Assembly: GCF_000002075.1 (NCBI RefSeq)
Contig: NW_004797408.1
Coordinates: 29,786-93,785, forward strand
Length of the DNA: 64,000 nucleotides
DNA from: Aplysia californica
Lineage: Eukaryota > Mollusca > Gastropoda > Aplysiida > Aplysiidae
Reading direction: 5' to 3'
Part shown: positions 35,131 through 46,700 of the stretch, in pieces
How positions within the stretch are numbered: the first letter of the stretch is position 1
Layout of the letters: each line of letters begins with the position of its first letter
Made by a program: the position numbers and the translations under genes
The notes under the pieces: model-generated
Databases searched by the model: none
What the model was told of the DNA's origin: nothing
What the model saw: the letters and a program-made list of their open reading frames with translations, nothing else

Positions 35131-35134
35131 CAGC

Positions 35135-36700
35135 ATTTCACAGCATATTTATTCATAACTCTTAAAAAGATGCCAATTTTAACATTAAAAATTGGATGCT
35201 ATTTACTTCCATGCTTGCTTCTGCTTTCCACCAGTTAATTCTGAATATTGCTATCTAGTTATAAAAGAAAATTCACTTTTCTCCATTCCAATAACGAGAG
35301 GAAAAAAGGAGCGTCTGTTAGTTTTAGACTACGTAAACCGTAAAGCATTATCATAATACGGTTCTTTGTTAAATGCTTGTCATCACTGTTTGATTGCACA
35401 TAAGGTTGAAATAGAAAAAAAATATATGTTTATGGCTACAAAAAGCAATTTCTTGTATTTTAAAATAAAAAGTACGCAGTGATTATCATTAAATCATGAA
35501 TAAGAATTTACATATATATATAAGAAAATTCAAATCTATTAATTGTAGATCTACTAAAAAAGAGAACAACTCTTAATAGCTTCACAAATGAGTGGAAGGT
35601 AAATTTATCTTTTTAAATGAGGAAAGGGGAAAGGCATACACTGCACAGAAAGCCTTATTGTTTAGGACATCTCTGGTACATAATCATGGAGAACTTGTAT
35701 CGTATGTAACCTCATAATAGTAATACTCATAATACTGAGGAGTAGGCTGATGTAAGAAGAGACAAATTCAAACACTTGGAAGATGGCTCGCTATTTTTAC
35801 CCTAATATCCACTTGCATCAACAAGGTAATCTGGGGGTTTAAAGTGTGATTATGATTGTTTTTACATATAGAATCTATATCAAATCTACACTGCACTGTA
35901 ATTTGTATTAAGCAACCATTTAAACTTCAAACAATTCAATTTTTAAAAAATTTACTTTTCAAATTGGAAACTACAGTACAAAGTTTATTTTACATTTTAA
36001 AAATATATGCTTCCTTTGCACTAGTGGAAATTTTTGTTCCTTCAAAAGAGCACCTCCCATTCTAACAAAGAAGTTCTGTATTATAACATTTGTTTTGGCG
36101 GGAGTGATTGAGCATACTGTTGGTATCGTCAGCAAACACAACAGAAAATTCAGTCTTATCATTACAACAGATCTGCTAAAAAGAGCAATAAAAGTCAATT
36201 GCTGGATGAGTATTTTCAGGAGCATAATGAACTTGTATATAAAAAAAAATACAATAATACATTGCATTACAATATGAATCTAAATATTAAAATATACGAA
36301 AAAAATGGTCATATTAAAAACAAAGTTAATTAAGAACAAGATTTATACAAAAGGAAAACATAGTACATGTGTGTACTCATATATAAACATTTTTCAGTAG
36401 CACAATAAGATTTTGAATATATTTCACTTCACAGCACTTGAATACAGAGAATTGACTTTGTTTTAAAATAACAGGTGGGTACACTTTTGTATATATCCCT
36501 CTTACGAAGAGCAGCTAGAGAGGATAAAAAAAAATCTTTTAAAAAATGTACAGTATAGTGGATGACCCGCTTACAAAATGAATTCTTTGAAAAATGCATC
36601 TATCTTGAATAGAAGTCAAGATATCTGTGACTGAAGGAGGAGAGGTCGCTTGTATTCAGGGATGAAATTAGAAAGAAAATAGTCGTCAAGTTATAGCAAC
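35135..36700. other. AT-rich intergenic DNA, nothing recognised
   Basis: Open frames are short and in very AT-rich sequence. No repeat ends were found. Confidence 0.5.
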
Positions 36701-36707
36701 ACAAATA

Positions 36708-36875
36708 CAGTGCAGCCTCTCGATAACGACATCCTCTGTATAGCAACATGAGGCCAAGGTCCGGATTTTTTCCTTATATATCATGAGTAATTTTTGGATG
36801 CCTCTCCATAACGACAACTCTCTATTACGATATTTTATCTGGTCAGGACGATGTTGTTATAGAGAGGCTGCAATG
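36708..36875. mobile_element. 168 bp pogo-like MITE
   Basis: CAGTGCAGCCTCTCGATAAC on the left and, on the other strand, CATTGCAGCCTCTCTATAAC on the right are inverted repeats. TA flanks both sides (36706-36707 and 36876-36877). The whole interior is AT-rich and non-coding. Confidence 0.85.
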
Positions 36876-36886
36876 TAGCTAAAGAG

Positions 36887-37075
36887 TCCTTGAAGACTGA
36901 AGAATGACATATTTTGAGCCTTCAATCAATGTTTTTAAGTAGGCCTATAATTCACACAAGTTTTTGTACAGACACAAAAACAAAAATTCGAAATAAAAAT
37001 TGCCTAACTGGCAGAAAAATGCCCGTTTCTCAGATTTCGTTATTTTGACTAGCGTCTGATTTCTCTATGATGCCT
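36887..37075 (+). repeat. Dispersed repeat R1 copy
   Basis: AGAGTCCTTGAAGACTGAAG, CTTCAATCAATGTTTTTAAG and GACTAGCGTCTGATTTC line up with the copies at 25829 and 50488. Confidence 0.5.
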
Positions 37076-37740
37076 CACTTATTATGTTAAACTTGTCTAT
37101 AAATTGCCCGAACATACAACCATAATAAATAAAATATATATAAATATAAGCCTGAGAACATTAATATAAAGCAATGTCACTTAAACTAAATCAAAGAACT
37201 ATTTACAAATTTATTAGTTTTGACTGTACAAACGTGTGCCTAAGAATCAAAAGGGTCCACATGTGTGCAATGGTTAAATTTTGTAGTTTATTGTATTTTC
37301 TGTATAAAAAATGACAATACCTGAATTGACTGTTAAAATTTTTTTTTCCCAGATATATCACAATATCACAAATTGTTTTTGATGGCTTTTGCGAGTGAGG
37401 GGTGCATCGACTACATGTGAGAAAAATGAGATAAAAGTTTTATGTACATCTAAAATCAAGAGAAATTCTTGCACCTGTTAAAAAAAGATTAAAATTTATA
37501 TTCTAAAAAATCTGAAACAGCAGTGCTGATATCACAGCGTGAACACGAGCTTAACAAAATGGAAAAAAATCAAAGCCAAAAATAACAATTAAGTCTAAAA
37601 ATATTACTAGGAAAGTACAAAAAAGTGTACCAACAGAATTGTTTTGCATTGTAATTAAAAAGCAGAACATATTTTATGTTGTACAAATACTTTTGAGTAA
37701 GAATAGGTTGGAAAATTGAAAGAAGACATTTTTAATTTAA

Positions 37741-38652
37741 CCCCTTTGTGACCTACATGATGTATCCCATTTGTCATTTTTTTCTCATACCGTGAAGAAA
37801 GCAAGTTGCTGCTGTGACATTCGACAGTGTTCATTGTGCCTTACAAAACATGAAGACCATGATGACGAAGAATGCTAGGCTTCATAGTTTGTATCTGGCA
37901 TATATTGCTTCTATTAGATGCACTTCATAAAACTAATTGCAGATTCAAATTCAGCGATAGTTTTACTGTACAAAGAAATCTTTTTCGTTTAGAGATAGCA
38001 GTATCTATAAACCAGTTCTAATTATAGGCAACCAACCTAGCACTAGTCCTTGTCCCTGGGCATCCAAAACTGTCTGTTTGTTTGTTTAGTATAGGGTTTT
38101 ACGGCGCTCGCAACTGCATAAGGTCATATGAGCGCGCGGGACACACCTAATACTTTTTCGTTGGTAGGAAATTTTGAATTTTGCCCGGGTGGCGGCCGAA
38201 GCCTACTCTTATCGATTTTAGACCACCAAGGGATCTTTAACGTGCGCAACTTGCACACGGGCCCTCCGAGATTTTTCGCCCTTGTCCGAGAAGGCTAGGT
38301 GTAGAGCTTTCCTACCAGAAGATCAGGGGTGTGGCAGAAAGACAGCAGTTAGGAGGAGCCAAGGAGTAGCAGTAGAAAGGCTGCAGAAAGAGTCAGGAGC
38401 CCAGAGGAGGAGGCAAAGGAGGTGAGGGGGTGGGGGCAGAAAGTGGAAATGAAAGCAGACAACAGAACATTGTTAGAGATCAGGAAAGGATGTGAAAGGA
38501 GACAATTTCAGAGAAGAAAATTTGTTGGTCGCTACCCGGAATCGAACCCGGGACCTTTGAATGAGAGGCCAACACCTTAACCTCTAGGCTACGAGAGCCC
38601 CCTCCATATCTGTGCTCAGATAAGCATGAATTGACCCAGTGTCGCAAAGGGG
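37741..38652. mobile_element. TTAA-flanked element with a SINE nested in it
   Basis: TTAA at 37737-37740 and 38653-38656 flanks the ends CCCCTTTGTGAC and, read inward from the right, CCCCTTTGCGAC. Its left 330 bp match the complement of the shorter copy at 46026-46388 over most of their length (for example ATTGCTTCTATTAGATGCA). A SINE A copy occupies 38076-38602, leaving only about 50 bp of element on the right. Confidence 0.85.
38076..38602 (-). mobile_element. SINE A, full-length inverted copy
   Basis: The tRNA-like head is at the right: complement of CGGAATCGAACCCGGGACCT holds a perfect B box, and complement of ACCTTAACCTCTAGGCTACG the A box. The body runs leftward to the tail TTTTACGGCGCTCGCAACTG and GGTCATATGAGCGCGCGG, then a TTTGTTTG run (the A-rich end). 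The acceptor stem does not pair, so it is a SINE and not a tRNA gene. Confidence 0.88.
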
Positions 38653-38659
38653 TTAAATG

Positions 38660-40925
38660 TATAATCCTATCTGAGGGAAATCTATCAAAGACTATCAAGA
38701 GACATAAATGGATTCAGAATAACCAAACACACACTAGTCAAAAGAAGCTCAGGCTTGAAAAAAACAAACCCCATAAACTCAACAAAAGTTTAAAAATTGG
38801 GGATCAATAAATGAAAATGTTGTGATCTCTTTTATGTGACTATGATTACAACATAATATAGCAATGAGTGTACACATACACATGAAACAACAAAAATGGT
38901 TGCAAACAGCAAAATTGGTTGCAAACAGCAAAATATGGATTATCAGAATAGAAAATGAAAAGAAAATATTAATTGTTCTACTGGAAGAAAAACATCATAA
39001 CATAATTGTTTGCAGGCACTCAACAAAAGAGGAGGATATATTAACAGTGTAACATACGTGGAAACCATTGTTAAGTAAAGTTACCAAAACACAAACACCC
39101 TTAACTAAACAAGATTGCCCAAATTGTGACCTCTGTCACAATTTTAAAAAATAGTCTTTGATTTATAAAACATATCAATCATTGCATGACTGACTTGAAA
39201 TGGTTTTTCCAGCTACTGTACCGTGACTGTAATTACACCATGATGTATAATGAGGTTTGTGATTGAGCTGACCATACTCCTCCATCAGCCAAAGTTATCA
39301 CAATTATGCCACTGAGACAAAGGGCCAAGCCCAATGGGAGCTGTTTATGAACAACCACAACAGGAAGTCCAAACCCACTGACTGACTAGGCCTTGGCAGG
39401 AAACAGGATTAGTAATGAAAGAAGAAGAAATGGGTTGGTCGAAGCTTGTTTTTGGAAGTAAAAAGTCTGTGGAGACTAGAGCTGTACTCTGATAGCAAAC
39501 CCGCTAGTGCTCGCAAGCCCCTACTTCAAGTCACAAGCCTCAAATCACTAGGTCAAATAATCAAATCAAATCACCAGCATGATAAGTTGAGTCAAGCCTA
39601 AGCTTCAGGTCCACACCAACTACTAGCAATCCGCAAAGCCACTAGTGTCAGAACCCCTCATCCCGGTATCGAGCGGGAGGCAAAGCAAAGCACAAGTCTG
39701 CTCGCAAGCCTCTGGCGCAAGCCATCCGTTGCTCGCAAGCTTTCGATTAATTGAGCAGACTCCAGCTCTAGTGTAGACTAGATGGATAGGAAGGTGAGGA
39801 ATATCATACAACAGAGACCTTTGAACATGCAAGTCATACGTGCAACGACAATCTTAACATAAAAAAACCCACCCTCAAATAATATGGGCTTTAAAGATAA
39901 TTATGACCATGGGATAAGTACAGCCTGCATTTTGCATCACAAAATATCATGGCATAGTTAAGCAAAGGAAGGAAAACAGGGCGCTTATATTTGTGGAAAA
40001 AAATATCATTTGTGGTATGAATAGTAAGGGTTGGGTAAGGTAAACTATACTAACCGACACTGAAACTGAAAGTGACTGTGGCAAAAAGGTAGTAAAGTAC
40101 TCAGTAAACGCGCAGTGGAATAAATCACGAAAGTACTCTCATAGATCTGCTTTTTAAAAAAGTACTGACACATTATGTATATGTAAAGTAAACAGACACA
40201 CTAAGAGAATATACAGACAGGTAGCTGCAAACTAAAACAATGGGTAAAAGGGCATTTGAATGCCAAAATCTTTTGATTCATTCAAAAGTCAGCTGAAGTC
40301 GTTTCTGTTTTAAAATTAATAAGATGAATATTTGGAGTGACTTTCTTTTTTTAGTCAGAACACAACTTTTTATGTTACTGTTGTACGTTGTACTGTATTG
40401 TAAAGCGCTCAGAGCCAGTGTACTTTAATTGAGGTTGAGTGCAATGTAAATGTCATTTATTATTATAATTATTACGCATCCAGAGACTGGCAGACAAACA
40501 TACCAGTTCACTCACGCATACTTAAGATTAGAAAGTATACTGTTGAGGGTTCAGGATAAAAATCCCATGCTCTGGCCCTTTACATTCCAGGAAAAATAGT
40601 GTGATATGTCTAATTGTATTAATTCCCCATTTAATACAAGACAATCAATCAGTAATTTTGGAAAAATTGAATTAACTCAAGTGACTGATTTTAGGTTGTC
40701 ACACAATTTTACTTGTGTCAATGTATAGTCTTTTCTCCTGGGTCCGCCAGGTTTATTTTTTTTTCCTTTCTAAAACAAGATTTTTTTTCCTGCAATTTTT
40801 AGTTGTGTGATACATTTTTCTTTCAGAGTTAATAAACATTGTATTATTACTCCTATAAATAAAAAGATAGGCGTGCACTTACTAGCACTCAGAACAGGTT
40901 TCTTTCCTGTGTAGAACTAACAGGT
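38660..40925. other. Intergenic, with two small repeat pieces
   Basis: A possible MITE lies at 39475-39772. Near 40400-40480, AAAGCGCTCAGAGCC and a TTATTATTATAATTATTA end look like a LINE/SINE C tail. No gene was seen. Confidence 0.45.
39475..39772. mobile_element. Possible 298 bp MITE
   Basis: ACTAGAGCTGTACTCTG at the left is mirrored by the complement of CAGACTCCAGCTCTAGT at the right. The inside has repeated GCTCGCAAGC words. No target duplication was defined. Confidence 0.45.
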
Positions 40926-40930
40926 CATAA

Positions 40931-41968
40931 CTCATTCGCTGCGCCGAGCCGCGGGGGGCAGCGCGGCTAAAGTGCCGTCAGTACGCTAAGCCGCCCCCGG
41001 CGGCTCGAGAACCAATCTTCAATTTTAGCTTAGATTCTCTTCCAATCCACATATCCATGTTAAAATAAAGGTCATAATATAATGTTGACTTCCGGGTCAA
41101 GCATTTCCACTGAACATTGGAATTTTAGATTCAGTTTTGAAACGCGATTTCGTAGTTTATTCGACTTTGTTTTATTGCGATGCCAAAATTATAGCCCGGA
41201 CACCAGTCTTAGTAATTTTACACAACAAAATCTATCATTATTTTGCCCACTAAAGAAATGTTTGACTCTCTGTTACAATATTGATACGATTAGACTCATA
41301 TTGCCAATGCACTGTTATTGAGAAATCAATATTTTTTAGTGCTAGATCTAGGTCTAGATCTAAATTGTCAAAATATTTTTTCTCCCCAAAATCACTACTT
41401 TTTAATGAAATTTCACAAAAGTGCCACTCAAGACATGTATAAGTTAATTCCAAATGCAATTCTGAATAATTCCATATAACATACGAGTGGGTTTTTTCTG
41501 TTTGTAATCGTTTTTTCAAGATTATAAAATTTAATTTTTTTTTTCAATATCGGATGTTATGATCCAAATGTACAAATATCATGGAATGTATGTAAATAAC
41601 AGCAAACTTTTCAATATTTTCCAGTTCTATATTCATTTATGGTTATTTTGATGTATCATTTGACTAGGTGCAAACATATTTTTTGAGTTTCACCAAAGAT
41701 TAGTAATTTTTTATTTTCAAATGTTATCCGCATCCATTCAAATTTGCGTTGCATAATTGCCTCTTACAGGAACCAAAGTTGAAAAATACATAAATAAACA
41801 TTACAGATGTATTCTACAAACCATGCTGAAAATATTGGTATATAATACGTTGGTATTTATTTGAATTTGTGGCCCCAAAGACCTTTTAACTGCCCACTAG
41901 TCATCATCTCATTTCGCCCTCGCGAAAAAAATTCGTCCACAAGCCGAAAATAATACGTACCGAATGAG
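40931..41968. mobile_element. 1 kb TTAA-type element, copy 1
   Basis: CTCATTCGCTGCGCCGAGCC on the left and, on the other strand, CTCATTCGGTACGTATTATT on the right are short inverted ends. The interior matches copy 2 at 44800-45864 along its whole length, including TTAAAATAAAGGT, GTTGACTTCCGGGT, GATGTATCATTTGACT and CATCTCATTTCGCCCTC. There is no transposase. A GC-rich block (GCCGCCCCCGGCGGC region near 40987) lies just inside the left end. Confidence 0.8.
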
Positions 41969-41969
41969 T

Positions 41970-43795
41970 TTTAAGCCAATTTAAATTTATTGACAAATTC
42001 AAGATGGTGAACAATTATATACAAGTACCTAGATACGATGGCAACCAGATGTATAAGAACATCTTTTGCCATGTTTTCCCTTATCTGTCACCCTCGGGAA
42101 TTCTGTACGTCTGTTTGAATAAAGAGAAGCACATCGAATTTCTTGTGCTCTATTTTAAGCATCCAGAACATCATTTGTAGCAACACAAAGTGTAAAAACA
42201 TGAAAAATAAAGGTTTCACAACAGAATGAAATCAAAATCACAGCAGCACATAAACAACCTCAAAAATTAACATATAAGGGCGTGCATCCACCAATGTGAA
42301 AACTGGCCGTTTTAACCGTAAACGTGCGTGATTCAAGGAAAAGTAGGCATACACGATATGACATGTAAGTTATGGAATCAAACACAAGGGGCCTGCCAGT
42401 GTCAGTATTTGGTTGTGGTTCTAACATAACACATTTATAATTTTAAAAAGGTAGGAGCAACATCACATTAAATGACATTACGGTACATAAACATTAAAAA
42501 AATAGAAAAACAACACATAAGAACAATAACAAGGGAAAAAAAAAATTAAAACACAATAAAGAGGGAAAAATAAGAAATAAATAACAATAATTATAAACAG
42601 AATGTAAATTACTTATTCTTCACATGAAATTACAAATCAACGTTGTGTCAACATGTGAGAAAGAGACGAAGTGAAGCAGAAGTGAAAATAAACTTTCTTT
42701 CTGGAAGTAATGAGGTTCGGTTTCTTTTCTTTTCTTTTTTTGTTTTGATTTATATTTTCCGTTTTTCTTTTTAATTTTTTAAATTCCACGGCAGGGTTTA
42801 AAAAAAATTTTTAATGCAAAAATCGCAGCCCGATTCGCGAACCTAAAAAAGACAAAAATCGCGGCCACAATCGCAGATGCTAGAATAATATCAAAGAAAT
42901 TTCAGCAGTAGATCCTCTTAACCATTCATCACTCTGTACAGCCTTCAACTATACACTTCTTTGGGAAAGATCAAGCAAGGCAGTCTACTGTAGTAAGGTA
43001 AGGGGGGGGTTTGTGCAGCAAGACAAAACCGGGGTAAAATCAGCCATTAGGCACAAGCCTGGTACAATGAATTCAGTAAAAACACATCCAGGTACTGAAC
43101 TAGGTCTTTCAAACTCAAGTGTGATGACAGCTGCTGAAGGGTAGCAGTAAAAAAAAGCATGGCAATGAAACAAGATAAAGTGTGCCTTGAAGTATACTCT
43201 TCACGCCAGATACTGACATAAAAACAAAATTTGAACTGGGCAGATCCACCCCACATGAGTGGTTCCCACACCATTCTGTTGCTCTGTACAGCATAATTTA
43301 TGTTTATCGATCCAGTATTTTTTCTCCTTTCAAAGAGGGTTTTTAAGCCTCTGTCAACATAATTTTATTTCCAGATCATTTAGGAGGCAAGTTTCAACCC
43401 TACCTATCACGGCCAACGTGCATTGAAAGGGATACAGCATCCCAACAAAATGACCTAGATACTGGCACTGAATAAAAATTCTCCTCATTTGCAAAATGAA
43501 TTTGGGTCTCCTGTGTGTGACGGCCAAGCGCCTAAAGGTTACACCACAGACACCGGTATCGGGTTTGATGCTAGTTCCAAAATAAATTTGACTGAATAAG
43601 AACTGAAACAAGTTGCAGCAATTTACGTTTCAAGTCCAAGCTAGAAATGCCCCTAAATATTAGATTCTGTACCGGGTTGTGCACGGTATAATATTACACA
43701 GACAGGAATAAATTCAAAAGCAAAAACATTCATAGGCACAGTATTCATCTGTATGTTCAAGCAAAATAAAGTAAACATTGGCCTTTGTCCATCAA
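41970..43795. other. Intergenic / 3' flank of the tetraspan gene
   Basis: No gene was seen. On the - strand an AATAAA at 43369-43364 lies about 430 bases after the stop codon of the tetraspan gene and is a candidate polyadenylation signal. Most of 42480-42850 is very AT-rich. Confidence 0.45.
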
Positions 43796-43797
43796 GT

Positions 43798-46700
43798 TTA
43801 GGTGTTGGTGCCACGTGATGTTTTAGTTGTTTTAGTAAAACCAAATTGCTCATCATCCTCACCGTCTGCATTCTCCCGTCTATTTGACTTTCTGTACACC
43901 CTTTTGGCAGAGCATGAGGCATAAAAGAACACAATAGAAGCCACAAGACACAGTCCACCAGAGGTCAAATCAACCCAAACACACCACCCAGTTTCTAATT
44001 TCTGGGTGAATAATTCCGCCATCTCGGACCTGGGCTTATCAGCCAGGCTTGCATCTTCTGATACATCAGGAAGGAAGGCCCAAAAGAGGAAGCCAGCTGA
44101 GTTTTGAGTCAGGAATACGACGTTCATGACAAAGATGAAGGCCGCTGTCGAAGAAATAAGCAGAATTCATAAATGTTTATAGAAACAAAATGCTGTCCGT
44201 TACCTTATTGACAAATAAAGGGAGAGGGAAGGAGGAGGGATGGGGAGGGGGAAAAGGGGTTAGGAGAAGGGGTGGGTGGAGGGTGGGGTTTAAAAGCAGA
44301 AGTACTGATTTAATGGTCAAAATTACAGTACAAAGTGTGTCACATGATCTTTGTGTCTTTGACCTCAATAAAAAGCATTTTCAGATTTTAAAAAATTTCA
44401 AGATTGACATGTCATTTGATCTCACCAGTCACCATTACTGGCATTAGCTCAAACCACAAAAAAGTTCCATGGACTTTGTTGGTAATGAAAAGTTCAAATT
44501 CAGTGTGCAAGTGCTTAATACCAAGTCCTTGATATGAAAATGTTATAGTATTTATAGACTGACTGCACGGCAATAAATGTCTTGCGAAAAGATTATGCAC
44601 CACATGTTTGTAGATTCTCTTTATAAAGTCATTATTGTAATAGTTTTCATAGTTCTATGTCTGTTTCAGACTGAAGCGGTTTAGGCTGAATTTGGTAAGA
44701 AATTAAATAAAGCCTAATTCATACTTCAGCAATTCCGACCTTCTTGAAATGATCAATCTGACCTTCTAGTCCTATATTGACGGTTATACATTTTATTAAC
44801 TCATTCGCTAGGCCGAGACGTGGGAAGCGGCTTGGCTAAAGTTGCTTCCGTACGCCAAGCCGCCCCCGGCAACTCCAGAACCTACCTATAATTCTTGCTT
44901 TGATTTTATTCCAATCCTCATATCCAAGTTAAAATAAAGGTTATAATCTAACGTTGACTTCCGGGTAGAGCGTTTCCACCGAAAATCAGAAGTTTAGATT
45001 CAGTTTTGAAATGCGATTTCGAAGTTGTATGTTACTTAGTTTTATCACGATGAACAAATTATAACCCAGACACCAGTCTTAGTACTTTTATACAAAAAAA
45101 TGTATCATTATTTTGCTCACTGAAAAAATGTAGGACTCTTCTTTAGAATATTGATACTATTGGACTCAAATTGCCAGTGATCTGTTATTGAGAAATCAAT
45201 ATTTTTCAGTGCTAGATCTAGGACTAGATCTAAATTGTCAACAACAAAAAATGTTCTCCCCAAAATCACAATTTGTTGGTGAAATTACACAAAAAGTACC
45301 ACTCACTCAAGACATGCATAGGTTTATTCCAAATGCAATTCTAAATAATTTAACAGAAGATAAGAGTGATTTTTGCGGTTTGTGAATGCATCTTGTCCTT
45401 TTTTCAAGATTATATTTTTTTTGTTTTTAATTTTCAATATCGGATGTTATGATCCAAATGTACAAATTTTATGGAATGTATGTAAATAAGTGCAAATTTT
45501 TCAATATTTTCCAGTTTTAATTTTATATTCATTTACGGTTATTTTGATGTATCATTTGACTTGGTGCAAATATATTTTTTTAAATTTCACCAAAGATGAT
45601 TAATTTTTTATTTTCAAATTTTATCACCATCCAAGCAAAAGTGCGTTGCATAATCGCTTCTTACAAGAACCAAAGTCGAAAAATACACAAATAAACATTA
45701 CAGATGTATTCAACAAACCATACAGAAAATTTTGGTAAAATATGTTGATGTTTAATTGAATTCTTGGCCCCCAAAGACCTGTGAACTGCGCACTAGTCAC
45801 CATCTCATTTCGCCCTCTCGAAAAAAATTCTTCAACAAGCTAAAAACAATACGTAGCGAATGAGAGGCTCCATTCTCATCACCATATGGTAGCTAGCTCT
45901 CACTAAGGCAATGAGTAATTATCTTGCAGGGGAAATCAAATGTGAGTGAAAAGCGTTATTTCCTCTGCAGCAAGACTACATCAAGTCAAATGCAGACATG
46001 TAGACACAGTAAACTATCAATTTAACCCCTTCGAGACACAGGGTCAGTTTGTGCTTCACAAGACACAGTTCTGGATCCCCAGGGACAGAGTGAAGCGCTA
46101 GATTTAGAAGTGAGTATTCTATAATTAGACCCAGGTTTGTAAATACTACTAAATAAGTCTAAAAGAAAAACATTTCTTTGTATGGAAAAATATAGCTGAA
46201 TGTGAATCTGCAATTAGTTTTATGAAATGCATCTAATAGAAGCAATATGCAGATTATAACCTATGACGAATGAAGTTCGTGCTTGGCAAGGCATGACAAA
46301 AGCCTTACATCACAGCAGCGTCTTTGCTTCTGTGATGAATAATAAGAATAAATGACGAACAGCGTACGCCATATAGGTCATGAAGGGGTTAAGGAAGGGA
46401 GACTGGAGTGAATGTAGAAACACGTAAGTCTACATGAATAGTAATTTCTGCCAACGACATCATGCTGATTTATATACAACTCTATGAGATGTAAAACCCC
46501 ATTCCGAAACACTGTTAAAACTTTGACCATCAGTAAACACAAAATCATTAACCCCACCACTGCCTAGTCTCAGACTTTCTAGGACCTTCGATAGGATCAT
46601 AAAGTAGGCCTGGTTGTGAAGGGGTTAAATATAAACTTCATTAAGTGACAGTATTCTTCAGTAAACTATCTCAAGATCTGAAAATGCTCTCGTGAGTTTT

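Noticed and set aside
38528-38602. tRNA gene on the - strand
   Set aside because: A and B boxes are present, but the acceptor stem does not pair and it continues into the SINE A body; it is the SINE head.
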